Assembly (NCBI RefSeq): GCF_000720765.1
Contig: NZ_JODC01000003.1
Location: 434,001 to 498,000 of the forward strand
DNA from: Streptomyces sp. NRRL S-646
GTDB lineage: Bacteria; Actinomycetota; Actinomycetes; Streptomycetales; Streptomycetaceae
Length of the DNA stretch: 64,000 nt
Direction of reading: 5' to 3'
In this document: positions 43,551 to 52,781 of the stretch, piece after piece
Numbering within the stretch: position 1 is the stretch's first letter
How the letters are laid out: the number at the start of each line of letters is the position of its first letter
Made by a program: the position numbers and the translations under genes
The notes under the pieces: model-generated
What the model was told of the DNA's origin: nothing
Database searches by the model: none
What the model saw: only the letters and a program-made list of their open reading frames with translations

Positions 43551-44701
43551 CCGAGCGCCTGCTGCAGGTCCTCCAGGAGGTCGTCGACGTTCTCGATGCC
43601 GACGGAGAGGCGTACGAGATCGGCGGGCACCTCCAGGGCGGAGCCGGCCACGGACGCGTGCGTCATGCGACCGGGGTGCTCGATCAGGGACTCGACGCCG
43701 CCCAGGGACTCGCCGAGCGTGAACATCTTGGCGCGGTTGCAGACCTCGACGGCCGCCTCCTCGCCGCCCTCCACCCGGAAGGAGACCATGCCGCCGAAGG
43801 ACCGCATCTGCTTGGCTGCGACCTCGTGACCGGGGTGCTCGGGCAGGCCCGGGTAGAGAACGTTCGTCACGCGTGCGTGCCGGGTGAGCATGTCGGCGAC
43901 CTTGGTGGCGTTCTCGCTGTGCCGGTCCATGCGCACCGACAGCGTCTTCGCGCCGCGCAGCACCAGCCAGGAGTCGAAGGGCCCGGCGACCGCGCCCATC
44001 GCGTTCTGGTGGAACGCGAGCTCCTCGCCGAGCGCCTCGTCCGCGACGACCAGCGCACCGCCGACGACGTCGGAGTGGCCGCCCATGTACTTGGTCAGCG
44101 AGTGCACGACAACGTCCGCGCCGAGCGCCAGCGGCTGCTGCAGGTACGGCGTGGCGAAGGTGTTGTCGACGACGAGCTTCGCGCCCGCGTCCCGGGCGAT
44201 CTGGGCGACCGCGGCGATGTCGGTGATGCCGAGCAGCGGGTTGGAGGGGGTCTCCACCCACACGGCCTTGGTCTTCGGGGTGATGGCGGCCCGTACGGAG
44301 GACGGATCGCTGGTGTCGGCGACCGACCACTCGACCCCCCACCGGGCGACGACCTTCGCGAACAGACGGAACGTGCCGCCGTACGCGTCATTGGGGATGA
44401 CCACGTGGTCGCCGGGGCTGAGCAGCGTACGCAACAGGCAGTCCTCGGCCGCCAGTCCGGACGCGAACGCAAGGCCGCGGCGGCCGCCCTCGAGGGCTGC
44501 GAGGTTCTCTTCCAGGGCGGTCCTGGTGGGGTTGGCGCTACGGCTGTACTCGTAGCCGCCGCGCAGTCCGCCGACGCCGTCCTGCTTGTAGGTCGAGACC
44601 TGGTAGATCGGCGGGACGACCGCGCCGGTGAGGGGATCGGCGGTGTTGCCCGCGTGGATCGCGAGAGTCTCGAAGTGCTGACTGATGTGCCTGTCGCTCA
44701 T
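43547..44701 (-). CDS. metB: Cystathionine gamma-synthase / related trans-sulfuration enzyme
   Basis: The 384-residue fold-type I PLP enzyme of the Cys/Met-metabolism family has Lys204 in HSLTKYMGGHSD as the PLP lysine. YEYSRSANPTRTALE is the family N-terminal motif. The family includes cystathionine gamma-synthase, gamma-lyase and O-acetylhomoserine sulfhydrylase; the length and motif favour MetB but lyase activity is possible. The ATG at 44701 follows GGTGCCC with a weak ribosome site. It is convergent with the small membrane protein, sharing stop bases. Confidence 0.88.
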   Translation of the reverse strand: MSDRHISQHFETLAIHAGNTADPLTGAVVPPIYQVSTYKQDGVGGLRGGYEYSRSANPTRTALEENLAALEGGRRGLAFASGLAAEDCLLRTLLSPGDHVVIPNDAYGGTFRLFAKVVARWGVEWSVADTSDPSSVRAAITPKTKAVWVETPSNPLLGITDIAAVAQIARDAGAKLVVDNTFATPYLQQPLALGADVVVHSLTKYMGGHSDVVGGALVVADEALGEELAFHQNAMGAVAGPFDSWLVLRGAKTLSVRMDRHSENATKVADMLTRHARVTNVLYPGLPEHPGHEVAAKQMRSFGGMVSFRVEGGEEAAVEVCNRAKMFTLGESLGGVESLIEHPGRMTHASVAGSALEVPADLVRLSVGIENVDDLLEDLQQALG

Positions 44702-44863
44702 GGGCACCGAGGGTAGTGCGCTTGCGGGGCGCGCGCCGGACGGTGAGGCGCGGGAGGCCGTACTGCCGGGTTTTCCCTCGGTCCCGGCACCGGGTTCACG
44801 GAGTTTTCCACAGGCCGCCGACCGGGTTCGCCAATTGTCACCGGCGTCTGGAACGCTTGAGCC

Positions 44864-45982
44864 ATGGAATTTCTCTGGGTCCTGATCGCCGCCGTCATGC
44901 TGGGCTTCGTGCTGCTCCCCGTCCTGCGGCGCAGGCGGGGCATGATCGAGCAGGTCCCGGCCGGCCACCCGGACGCCGCCGACCCCGCGAACTACGGATT
45001 CGTGCGGGAGGAGGAGCTGGATGTCCGCATGCCCGGCCCCGACCAGGACCTGCTGGACGTCCTGGACCTGGTGCAGCGCACGCAGGACTACCGCGCGGCC
45101 TCGCAGCTGCTGGCGGGCACGGAGGCGGAGGGCGAGCTGCGCTGGCAGCGCGTGCAGGCCTTCGCGGGCGCCGCGTCGCTGGAGCTGCAGCAGCGGCCCG
45201 GCGGGGTCAGCGAGACCCCGGGCGGCCAGTGGCTCAGGGTGTGGCGGGCCGAGCAGCCCAAGGACGCGGGCGGCGCCGCGGTGCACGCGGAGTTCCTGGT
45301 CCAACAGGCGTGGCGGACGTCGACGCCGGGCACGGACGAGTTCCGGATCATCATGGAGGAGGCGAAGGCGGCGTGCGGCGATGCGGCGCTGCTCGCCCCC
45401 GGTGACCCGGTCCCGTACATCATCGAGCTGTCGGTGGCCCGCGGGCTGGCGTACCCCCGGCCGGAGTTCGAGGAGCTCTGGCTGAGGATCCTGGACCGCG
45501 CCCCCGCCCACATGGGCGCCCACCTGGCCGCCCTGCACTACTGGTGCGAGAAGTGGCACGGCTCGCGCGAGCTGGCGAACTCCTTCGCAGAGGCGGCGGC
45601 AGCGCGCGCACCCCAGGGTTCCCTCCTCGCCGCGATGCCCCTGTTCGCGGTCTTCGAGCACCTCCCCGAGGTGAACCTGGTCAGCAGCTTCTACCGGAGC
45701 GAGGCCGTGACGAAGGCGATCCACGGAGCGCTGCACGCCGTCCACTCGGCCCGCCCCGACGACCCGATGCTCGCGCACGTACGCCACCTGCTGGTCTTCT
45801 TCCTGGTCCGCGCGGAGCGCTGGGCGGAGGCCATGAACCAGCTCATATACATCGACGGCCATGTCGGCGCCCTCCCCTGGACCCTGTCCGCCGACCCGGC
45901 AGCCGAGTTCGCGGTCTACCGGGCGCTGGCGGTTGCGGGCTACGAGGCGAACGGCGGCAGCCCGGCGACGCTGCCGCACTGA
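44864..45982 (+). CDS. Conserved membrane-anchored protein of unknown function
   Basis: The 372-residue protein has an N-terminal helix (MEFLWVLIAAVMLGFVLLPV) and a basic stop-transfer RRRRG. A cytoplasmic all-helical domain resembling TPR-like arrays follows (for example LLDVLDLVQRTQDYRAASQL and HWCEKW-type Trp/His-rich helices). No catalytic motif was identified. It is divergent from metB and convergent with msrA. Confidence 0.7.
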   Translation: MEFLWVLIAAVMLGFVLLPVLRRRRGMIEQVPAGHPDAADPANYGFVREEELDVRMPGPDQDLLDVLDLVQRTQDYRAASQLLAGTEAEGELRWQRVQAFAGAASLELQQRPGGVSETPGGQWLRVWRAEQPKDAGGAAVHAEFLVQQAWRTSTPGTDEFRIIMEEAKAACGDAALLAPGDPVPYIIELSVARGLAYPRPEFEELWLRILDRAPAHMGAHLAALHYWCEKWHGSRELANSFAEAAAARAPQGSLLAAMPLFAVFEHLPEVNLVSSFYRSEAVTKAIHGALHAVHSARPDDPMLAHVRHLLVFFLVRAERWAEAMNQLIYIDGHVGALPWTLSADPAAEFAVYRALAVAGYEANGGSPATLPH

Positions 45983-46010
45983 GGCCCGCCCGGGCGTCGA
46001 GGCCTGTCGG

Positions 46011-46523
46011 TCAGCCCTGCGTGCGGGCGGGCAGCCGCCATCCCGGGCGCGGGAAGTGGCAGGTGTAGCCGTCCGGGTAACGCTGCAGGTAGTCCTGGTG
46101 CTCGGGCTCGGCCTCCCAGAAGGGGCCGACCGGCTCCACCTCGGTGACGACCTTGCCCGGCCACAGGCCGGAGGCGTCCACGTCCGCGATCGTCTCCTCG
46201 GCGATCCGCTTCTGCTCGTCGTCCACGTAATAGATCGCCGAGCGGTAGCTGAGGCCGATGTCGTTGCCCTGGCGGTTCTTCGTGCTCGGGTCGTGGATCT
46301 GGAAGAAGAACTCCAGGAGCGCGCGGAAGTCGGTCTTCTCGGGGTCGAAAAGGATCTCGATGGCCTCCGCGTGCGTGCCGTGGTTGCGGTACGTCGCGTT
46401 CGGCACGTCGCCCCCGGTGTATCCCACCCGGGTCGCCGTCACGCCCGGAAGTCGGCGGATCAGCTCCTCCATCCCCCAGAAGCATCCGCCCGCCAGCACG
46501 GCCCTCTGCGTCTGCGCAGCCAT
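46011..46523 (-). CDS. msrA: Peptide-methionine (S)-S-oxide reductase
   Basis: The 170-residue enzyme has catalytic Cys14 in [11 protein letters not shown], and [22 protein letters not shown] and IYYVDDEQ are family motifs. It repairs methionine-S-sulfoxide in proteins using thioredoxin. The ATG at 46523 follows GGGAGGACTGCA. An upstream extension to 46751 is non-conserved. It appears monocistronic. Confidence 0.95.
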   Translation of the reverse strand: MAAQTQRAVLAGGCFWGMEELIRRLPGVTATRVGYTGGDVPNATYRNHGTHAEAIEILFDPEKTDFRALLEFFFQIHDPSTKNRQGNDIGLSYRSAIYYVDDEQKRIAEETIADVDASGLWPGKVVTEVEPVGPFWEAEPEHQDYLQRYPDGYTCHFPRPGWRLPARTQG

Positions 46524-46842
46524 TGCAGTCCTCCCATATCTGTCAGCTCGGTCACTCGGGCGACGCTGCTCGCACACCATCGGCATCCCGTGCCCACCCT
46601 CCTCAACGCGCGAGGGTTCCAGGCGATTCCGTGCCCGCCCCGCCGGCCCTCCGGTCGAAAACCGGTCGCCGTCCGGGGCGGCCGTCCCCCACGCTGCATG
46701 CCATGGAAGATCCACAGCGCGGCATCCGTGCGGGGCAGAGTCCACGATCACCGTCTACCAGGCGTACGCGCCGGAAATCGGCGGGCCCGCGGTCCGCAAG
46801 GGACGTTTCCCCGCCGCGTGGAAGCGGGATCGGATGACGTGG

Positions 46843-47318
46843 GTCATCAAGCCGCGCTCACAGTCCTCAACGACATTGCCGGCCCGGCGGCCCGGCTACG
46901 TTTTCACCAGGTGAGAATGAGCAAGTCTGTGAAAAGGTGCCGCATGATCCACTATCTGCGGTTCTTCTTCGAGTTCGGTGTGGACACTCCGCTGTGGCCG
47001 GAGGACATGGACAGCCCATACGGCTACCCCACCGACCTCGCACGCCTGCCCGTCAGCCCGGACACCCGGGCCGAGTTGGCGAGGCTGAGCGAGTGGTACC
47101 AGTCCTCCCTCGACTGGAAGAATCCGTCGGGTCCGTCGCCATGGTCCGACGACGAACTGCAACTGTTCAAGCAGCAGGCCCTCGCCGCGTTGCACGTGCT
47201 GCGCCGCGAGCTGGGGGCGGGCTGGATCGTCCGGGACGAGAGTCTGCTGTGACAGGCTGCTCGACCGCGGAACGCAGGCTTTGAGCGGCTGTCAGAGGAC
47301 TGTGAGCGCTGGTTGACA
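46843..47318. mobile_element. Small terminal-inverted-repeat cassette without transposase
   Basis: Inverted repeats with 15 perfect bases flank it: GCGCTCACAGTCCTC at 46854-46868 and GAGGACTGTGAGCGC at 47295-47309. With outer GTCA/TGAC ends it spans 46843-47317/8 with a TGG flank on both sides. If the ends are at the GCGCTCACAG repeats instead, a diverged 17-24 bp target duplication around TGACRTGG..ATCAAGCCG results. It carries one small gene and no transposase. Confidence 0.6.
46944..47252 (+). CDS. 102-residue cargo protein of the inserted cassette
   Basis: The start is taken as the ATG at 46944 with AAGGTG just upstream; an ATG at 46917 would add nine residues. The protein begins MIHYLRFFFEFGVDTPLWPE, is acidic in the middle and ends in a helix-strand (LHVLRRELGAGWIVRDESLL). 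There is no membrane segment or signal peptide. It looks like the small cytosolic proteins often found near toxin/immunity loci, but no family can be named. Confidence 0.6.
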   Translation: MIHYLRFFFEFGVDTPLWPEDMDSPYGYPTDLARLPVSPDTRAELARLSEWYQSSLDWKNPSGPSPWSDDELQLFKQQALAALHVLRRELGAGWIVRDESLL

Positions 47319-47860
47319 TGGATCAAGCCGTCGTTCCTGTGGATGATGTACCGCTGCGGCTGGGGCACGAAGGCCGGTCAGGAGACCGTGCCGGCTGTCG
47401 AGATCGCCCGTGACGGCTTCGAGTGGGCCTTGCGCCACGCGTGTCTGTCGAGCCATGTCCCCGCGGTGCACGCCGACCGTGCCGCCTGGCAGCGTGAGTT
47501 GAGGACGGCGCCGGCTCGTGTGCAGTGGGACCCCGAGCGGGATCTGCGGCTGCAGCCTCTGCCGTACCGGTCGCTGCAGCTCGGCCTCTCCGGTGAGGCC
47601 GTACGACGGTATGCGGACGAGTGGACGGTCGCCGTCAGTGATGTGCCCCCGCCGGCCCAGGAGATACGCGCGTATGTGGGCAGCGGCGACCTCGACTCGG
47701 CGGCCCGGCTGCTCCCGCAGGAGCGCCCGTACCCTGCGGCGGACGAGCTCCTGGCCCATCTGCGTCCGGCGGCCGGATCCGGCCGCCCGCTCGACGGGCA
47801 ACGGCGCACGGCCGCAAATTCGGTTGCCGCAGCGCGTGCCGATGCGGGCTAATGCCACGC

Positions 47861-48967
47861 ATGGCTGACATTCAGGGCTCGTACGACGGTCTGTTCACCG
47901 CGGTGCCCAACCGGCTGGCGGAGTTGCTGGACGCCGGGGACACGGGCGGCTCGGTGGCCGTCTTCGTGGATGGCGAGCCGGTGGTGGACGTGTGGGGCGG
48001 GTTCGCCGACGCCGAGCGCACCGTGCCGTGGGAGCGGGACACGATCGTCAACGTCTTCTCCGTCACCAAGACCATGACGGCGCTGTGTGCGCTCGTCCTG
48101 GCCGACCGTGGCGAGCTCGACCTGGACGCGCCCGTGGCCCGGTACTGGCCGGAGTTCGCCGCGGCGGGCAAGGAGCGGGTCCTGGTCCGGCATCTGCTCT
48201 CGCACACCGCGGGTCTGCCCGACTGGGACGGGCCGGTCGAGGAGATCTACGACTGGCCGTCCGCCACGGCGCGGCTGGTGGCGCAGGCTCCGCAGTGGGA
48301 GCCGGGCAGCGCGGCCGGGTATCACTCGCTCACCCAGGGGTTCCTCGTCGGCGAGGTCATCTGGCGGGTCAGCGGGCGGAGCGTGGGTGAGTTCTTCGCG
48401 GACGAGATCGCAGGCCCGCTGGGGGCCGACTTCCATATCGGGCTGGCCGCCGAGCACGACCGGCGCGTGGCGCTCACGGTGCCGCCGCCGGGACGGGACG
48501 AGGAGTACACCGCGAGTGCGCCCGGCAGGGGTTCGACGCCTGCCGCGGGGACCGCCCTGCGGGTCCGGGACGGCAACAGCGTGGCCTGGCGCCGTGCGCA
48601 GATCCCCGCGGCGAGCGGGTTCGGCAACGCCAGGTCGGTTGCGCTGGTGCAGTCGGCGATGGCCTGCTCAGGGGCGCTGCACGGAGTGCGGCTGCTGTCG
48701 CAGGCGGGGTGCGACCGGGCCTGGGAGGAGCAGTTCAGCGGCGACGACCGGGTGCTGGGCATGCCGGTGCGCTGGGGCCTGGGCTATGGACTGTTCGGCA
48801 ACACCTACGGTTGGGGCGGCTGGGGCGGCTCGCTGGTGATGATCGAACCCGAGGCCCGGATGGTGGTGGCGTACGTGACGAACCAGATGCGCGAACCCGC
48901 CGACGACAACCGGGGGTTGGAGATCGTCATGTCCGCCTACGACGGTCTCGTGGGACTGCGGGCCTGA
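47861..48967 (+). CDS. Serine hydrolase, class C beta-lactamase/EstB-like
   Basis: The 368-residue cytosolic protein of the beta-lactamase-related family has the catalytic SxxK as Ser67-Val-Thr-Lys70 (NVFSVTKTMTALC). The Tyr motif is YHSLTQG. A late GWGGWGGS replaces the KTG box. Lack of a signal peptide and these motifs fit an EstB-type esterase rather than a beta-lactamase. The start is the ATG at 47861; an ATG at 47852 overlapping the pseudogene stop is possible. Confidence 0.85.
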   Translation: MADIQGSYDGLFTAVPNRLAELLDAGDTGGSVAVFVDGEPVVDVWGGFADAERTVPWERDTIVNVFSVTKTMTALCALVLADRGELDLDAPVARYWPEFAAAGKERVLVRHLLSHTAGLPDWDGPVEEIYDWPSATARLVAQAPQWEPGSAAGYHSLTQGFLVGEVIWRVSGRSVGEFFADEIAGPLGADFHIGLAAEHDRRVALTVPPPGRDEEYTASAPGRGSTPAAGTALRVRDGNSVAWRRAQIPAASGFGNARSVALVQSAMACSGALHGVRLLSQAGCDRAWEEQFSGDDRVLGMPVRWGLGYGLFGNTYGWGGWGGSLVMIEPEARMVVAYVTNQMREPADDNRGLEIVMSAYDGLVGLRA

Positions 48968-49061
48968 CGGGAAGAAGGTGGGGGCACTGATGGACGGTGG
49001 CAGCAGTCGTACGTTCCTGATCGGGGGTGGCGGGTTCATTCCCGCCGGGTGAAGCGGCAGA

Positions 49062-49445
49062 TCAACTCCCGCTGCCGTACGGCCTGGTGATGATCTCCAG
49101 GTTGTGGCCGTTGGGGTCGTCGAAGTACGCACCCCGGCCGCCGTCGTTGTGGTTGATCTCGCCGCCGCGGTGGTGGTACGGGTCCGCCCAGTAGGTCAGT
49201 CCCGCGTCCTGGATGCGGCTGAAGATGATGTCGAAGTCGTCCTCGGACACCAGGAACGCGTAGTGCTGCGGCGTGATGTCGCCGTCCGTCTCCATGTAGT
49301 CGAGGGTCACGCCGTTCGGGATCTGGACGGGGATGAAGGGGCCGAACGGCGGGCTGGGTTCCAGCCCCAGGATGTCGGCGAGGAACTGGGCCGACGCCTT
49401 CTTGTCGTGAGCGGCGACGATGGTGTGGTTCAGCTGCACGTTCAT
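49062..49445 (-). CDS. VOC-family (glyoxalase/dioxygenase fold) protein
   Basis: The 127-residue protein has two beta-alpha-beta-beta-beta units. It starts NVQLNHTIVAAHDKKASAQF, and HYAFLVSEDDFDII gives the second His. Near the end YFDDPNGHNLEIITRPY provides the Glu metal ligand. A divalent-metal enzyme acting on a small molecule, or a resistance protein, is expected; the substrate is unknown. It lies downstream of the alcohol dehydrogenase on the same strand beyond a hairpin. Confidence 0.88.
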   Translation of the reverse strand: MNVQLNHTIVAAHDKKASAQFLADILGLEPSPPFGPFIPVQIPNGVTLDYMETDGDITPQHYAFLVSEDDFDIIFSRIQDAGLTYWADPYHHRGGEINHNDGGRGAYFDDPNGHNLEIITRPYGSGS

Positions 49446-49516
49446 CGTGTGGGCCTCCTCATGCCCAAGATACTCCGAAGGGCAGACCAGGTAAGCCTCG
49501 CCTCACAACGGCGGGA

Positions 49517-49544
49517 GGCCCCGGCGTCGCCTTCCGCCGGGGCC
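49517..49544 (-). terminator. Hairpin after the alcohol dehydrogenase gene
   Basis: A nine-pair stem GGCCCCGGC/GCCGGGGCC with a ten-base loop lies about 58 bases past the dehydrogenase stop. Confidence 0.65.
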
Positions 49545-49551
49545 CCACTTG

Positions 49552-49601
49552 CCAGACCTGCCAGACCTGCAGACCTGCAGACCTGCAGACCTGCAGACCT
49601 G
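49552..49601. repeat. 8-9 bp tandem repeat (CAGACCTG) immediately after the dehydrogenase stop
   Basis: Two 9-base units CCAGACCTG are followed by four 8-base units CAGACCTG. The array ends at the stop codon of the alcohol dehydrogenase. Such short arrays are slippage-prone. Confidence 0.9.
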
Positions 49602-50642
49602 TCAGATCGTCGCCGTGTCGATCACGAAGCGGTACCGGACGTCGCTCGCCAGCACCCGCTCGTACGCCTCGTTGATCTGGTCCGCGCTGATCACCTCGAT
49701 CTCGGCGCCGAAACCGTGCTCGGCGCAGAAGTCGAGCATCTCCTGGGTCTCGGCGATACCGCCGATCATGGAGCCGGCGAGGGTCTTGCGGCCGGCGATC
49801 ACCGAGAAGAGGTTGAGGGCGATCGGCTCCTCGGGGGCGCCGACGTTCACCAGCGCGCCGTCCCTCTTCAGCAGCGACAGGAACGCGCCGAAGTCGAGCG
49901 GGGCCGAGACCGTGGAGAGGATCAGGTCGAAGGAGCCCTGCAGGTCCTTGAAGGTCTGCTCGTCGCTGGTCGCGTAGTAGTGGTCGGCGCCCAGCTTGAG
50001 GCCGTCGTCCTTCTTGCGCAGGGACTGCGAGAGCACGGTGACCTCGGCTCCCAGGGCGTGCGCGATCTTGACGCCCATGTGGCCGAGGCCGCCCATGCCG
50101 AGGACGGCGACCTTCTTGCCGGGGCCGGCGTTCCAGTGCTTCAGCGGGGAGTAGGTGGTGATGCCGGCGCACAGCAGCGGCGCGGCCACGTCCAGCGACA
50201 GGGCGTCGGGGATGCGGACGACGAAGTTCTCGTCGACGACGACCTTCTCCGAGTAGCCGCCGTAGGTGGGCTCGCCGTCCTTGCCGACGGCGTTGTACGT
50301 GCCGACGTTGCCGCCGGTGCAGTACTGCTCCTCGCCGGCCTTGCAGCTCTCGCACTCACGGCAGGAGTCGACCAGGCAGCCGACGCCCACGCGGTCGCCG
50401 ACCTGGTACTTGGTGACGCCCGCGCCGACCTCGGAGACGATGCCCGCGATCTCGTGACCGGGGACCATCGGGAAGATCGCCTCGCCCCAGCCCTCCCGTG
50501 CCTGGTGGATGTCGGAGTGGCAGATACCGGCGAACTTGATGTCGATCAGGACGTCGAACTCGCCGACCTCGCGGCGCTCGATGGTGGTGCGCTCCAGCGG
50601 AGCCTTCGCGGCGGGGGCGGCGTAAGCGGCAACAGTGGTCAT
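49602..50642 (-). CDS. Zinc-dependent NAD(P) alcohol dehydrogenase (cinnamyl-alcohol/AdhC type)
   Basis: The 346-residue MDR enzyme has the catalytic zinc site in GICHSDIH and GHEIAG. The structural zinc four-cysteine lobe is [15 protein letters not shown]. The cofactor motif is [11 protein letters not shown]. The [10 protein letters not shown] segment is typical of the AdhC/YahK/CAD subgroup, usually NADPH-dependent aldehyde reductases. The start is the ATG at 50642. It is divergent from an XRE/MmyB-type regulator gene that probably controls it. Confidence 0.92.
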   Translation of the reverse strand: MTTVAAYAAPAAKAPLERTTIERREVGEFDVLIDIKFAGICHSDIHQAREGWGEAIFPMVPGHEIAGIVSEVGAGVTKYQVGDRVGVGCLVDSCRECESCKAGEEQYCTGGNVGTYNAVGKDGEPTYGGYSEKVVVDENFVVRIPDALSLDVAAPLLCAGITTYSPLKHWNAGPGKKVAVLGMGGLGHMGVKIAHALGAEVTVLSQSLRKKDDGLKLGADHYYATSDEQTFKDLQGSFDLILSTVSAPLDFGAFLSLLKRDGALVNVGAPEEPIALNLFSVIAGRKTLAGSMIGGIAETQEMLDFCAEHGFGAEIEVISADQINEAYERVLASDVRYRFVIDTATI

Positions 50643-50813
50643 GCCGAGGGGTCTCCTAGCTGTGGTTACGCGCCCGGCTGCCTTCTGACCGGGCATGTTG
50701 CTCAGCATGCCGGACCGTACGCGCTTCACCCAGGCCACGCTTCTGCATACGTCCACTGTGCCTACCACTGGCGGGGTCAGGATGGTGTGCGTACGACAGT
50801 GAATACTTGAGAC

Positions 50814-51725
50814 ATGGACGAACAGCCCGATGCCGTACACGAGCCCGCCGGGGCTCTGGACCGGCGTGCCGAGCTCAGCGAGTTCCTGCGCACCCGGCGC
50901 GCCCGGCTGAAGCCGGAGGACGTGGGGCTGCCGGACTTCGGCCGGCACCGGCGGGTGCCCGGGCTGCGCCGCGAGGAGCTGGCGCAGCTGGCGGGTGTCT
51001 CGGTGGCGTACTACACGCGGCTCGAGCAGGGCAACGGGCGGAACGTGTCGGTGGAGGTGCTCGACGCCATCGCGCGGGCGCTCAGGCTGACGGACGCCGA
51101 GCATGCCCACCTCACGCACCTCGCGAAGCCGAAGCAGCACAAGAAGAAGCCGGCGGCGCGGTCGCAGCAGGTGCGGGGCGCGCTGCGGCAGCTGCTGGAC
51201 TCGATGGACGGGGTGCCCGCGTACGTCTCCGGGCGGCGTTCGGACATCCTCGCGTGGAACCGGATGGCCTCGGCCGTCTTCGGCGACTGGGAGGAGCTGC
51301 CGGCACAGGAGCGGAACTGGGCGCGGCTGGTGTTCCTGAGGCCGGAGTACCGGGAGCTGTTCCTCGACTGGGAGCAGAAGGCCAGCGACGTCGTGAGCTA
51401 CCTGCGGATGGACGCGGGCTGCTACCCGGACGACCCGCGGCTGTCCGCCCTGGTGGGCGAACTCTCCGTGAAGAGCGAGGAGTTCAGGCGGCTGTGGGCC
51501 ACGCACGACGTCAAGGAGAAGGGGTACGGCGTCAAGCGTCTGCACCATCCTCTGGTCGGTGATCTGACGCTCAGCTTCGAGTCGTTCCGGTCGGCCGACG
51601 ACGACGGGCAGGCGCTGACGACGTACCACGCCGAGCCGGGGTCTGCGTCGGCGGAGGCGTTGCGGTTGCTGGCCAGCTGGGGCGCGGATGCTACTCGGGC
51701 GGGGCATTCGGCGCCGTCTTCCTGA
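50814..51725 (+). CDS. XRE/MmyB-like transcriptional regulator
   Basis: The 303-residue regulator has an N-terminal helix-turn-helix ([20 protein letters not shown], about 48-67). The C-terminal MmyB-like domain ([20 protein letters not shown], then RNWARLVFL) may bind a fatty-acid-like or small ligand. In Streptomyces these regulators usually control the divergent oxidoreductase gene, as here with the zinc alcohol dehydrogenase. Confidence 0.9.
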   Translation: MDEQPDAVHEPAGALDRRAELSEFLRTRRARLKPEDVGLPDFGRHRRVPGLRREELAQLAGVSVAYYTRLEQGNGRNVSVEVLDAIARALRLTDAEHAHLTHLAKPKQHKKKPAARSQQVRGALRQLLDSMDGVPAYVSGRRSDILAWNRMASAVFGDWEELPAQERNWARLVFLRPEYRELFLDWEQKASDVVSYLRMDAGCYPDDPRLSALVGELSVKSEEFRRLWATHDVKEKGYGVKRLHHPLVGDLTLSFESFRSADDDGQALTTYHAEPGSASAEALRLLASWGADATRAGHSAPSS

Positions 51726-51754
51726 ACCGTTGCCCGGCGGTCGGCGCAGCCCTG

Positions 51755-51919
51755 CTGGGGGCTCCGCCCCCAGACCCCCGCTTTCGGCCTGAACGGCCTC
51801 GTCCTCAAACGCCGGACGGGCTGAAAGATCAAACTCCAGCCGACGCTGAAAGATCGAGCCCCAGCCGGCGCTGAAAGATCTAGCCCAAGCCCGCGCTGAA
51901 AGATCTAGCCCCAGCCGGC
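51755..51919. repeat. Intergenic repeat block: hairpin plus four 25 bp tandem units
   Basis: A hairpin CTGGGGGC-TCC-GCCCCCAG (51755-51773) is followed by TTTCGGCCTGAACGGCC and GTCCTCAAACGCCGGACGGG, a common Streptomyces downstream repeat. Four tandem 25 bp units (51820-51844, 51845-51869, 51870-51894, 51895-51919) follow, each starting GCTGAAAGATC. The units differ by a few bases. Confidence 0.85.
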
Positions 51920-51930
51920 GCTAGTAGATG

Positions 51931-52701
51931 TCACCCCTGATACGGCGGCATCGTCCCCCACGTCCATCGCGGCACCGGCTGCTCCGCCGGCGGTTTTGCA
52001 TCCGGGCTGGAGAAATAGACGGCGAGCCGTGTCCCCCACTCCACATACGCCACGAACGCCGACCGGAACTCGGCATCCGTCGGGAGGCCCGCCTCGTCCG
52101 CCGCGTCCTCGATCAGATTCACCCAGCGGCGGCGCTGCGGCTCGGTGATGTGTTTGCCGAAGTGCTTGGCGACCATGTGGCCGTGGCCGCCCTGGGTCAG
52201 GGAGTAGGTGGCGGGGCCGCCGAAGACCTCGCCGAGCCAGAGGGCGACGTGCTCGGCGTGGTCGGGGGCGAGGTCGGCGAAGAGCGGGGCGAGGAGGTCG
52301 TCCTTGAGGACCTTGTCGTAGAAGACCGACGTCAGACGGGAGAAGGCCTCGGCGCCACCCGCCCAGTCGTACAGCGTCGGCACCGACGAGCCCGTGCCTC
52401 GTACCGTCGTCGGCTTGTAGTGGCGCATCTCCTCGATGTTCTCCACGTACGGGCGGATCTCCGCGAGGAAGTCGGAGAACAGGTCCGAGCTGCGGAAACC
52501 CTTCATGTGGTCCTCGGTCGACGTCCAGGTGATGCGCAGGACGTAGTGCTCGAAGTCCTCCTCGCAGCGCGCGAGTTCGTAGTCCACGCACTGCGGTGCC
52601 GCGGCCAGCTGGACCGCGGCTCGCGTGTAGGCGGCGAGGAACTCCGCCGAGCGGTCTTCCGGGATGCGGTAGCGGATGTACTCGACGGTGTGTGTGGTCA
52701 T
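51931..52701 (-). CDS. Fusion of antibiotic-biosynthesis-monooxygenase (ABM) domain and group II truncated hemoglobin
   Basis: The 256-residue protein has an N-terminal ABM ferredoxin-like domain (about 1-98: VEYIRYRIPEDRSAEFLAAY, and YVLRITWTSTEDHMKGF). A group II truncated hemoglobin follows (about 115-235: LYDWAGGAEAFSRLTSVFYD, GGHGHMVAKHFG with the proximal His, and RRWVNLIEDAADEAGL). It ends in a proline-rich tail. The heme domain may scavenge NO or deliver O2 to the ABM domain. The ATG at 52701 is chosen because upstream codons are not conserved. The gene is monocistronic. Confidence 0.88.
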   Translation of the reverse strand: MTTHTVEYIRYRIPEDRSAEFLAAYTRAAVQLAAAPQCVDYELARCEEDFEHYVLRITWTSTEDHMKGFRSSDLFSDFLAEIRPYVENIEEMRHYKPTTVRGTGSSVPTLYDWAGGAEAFSRLTSVFYDKVLKDDLLAPLFADLAPDHAEHVALWLGEVFGGPATYSLTQGGHGHMVAKHFGKHITEPQRRRWVNLIEDAADEAGLPTDAEFRSAFVAYVEWGTRLAVYFSSPDAKPPAEQPVPRWTWGTMPPYQG

Positions 52702-52781
52702 GCGCCCACGGAAACACGGACCGCCCGCCGGAAGCTGCACTTCCGGCGGGCGGTTTGCTCAGCGCTCAGCGAACCTGCGGC

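Larger units (their letters stand above)
46703..47852 (+). pseudogene. DUF4291-family gene, frameshifted and split by a small inserted cassette
   Basis: The 5' part starts ATGGAAGATCCACAG. It shifts frame near 46735 and then reads [15 protein letters not shown] to WKRDRMTW at 46842. The 3' part resumes at about 47313 with LTWIKPSFLWMMYRCGWG and carries the family motif VQWDPERD, to a TAA at 47852. Family members are about 200 residues of unknown function, with MTWIKPSFLWMMYR as the hallmark. The TWIKP-encoding bases occur at both junctions. The 3' part could in theory start at a TTG, but the gene as a whole is broken. Confidence 0.82.

Noticed and set aside
51820..51919. CRISPR-like array
   Set aside because: The 25 bp units are contiguous without spacers and there are no cas genes.
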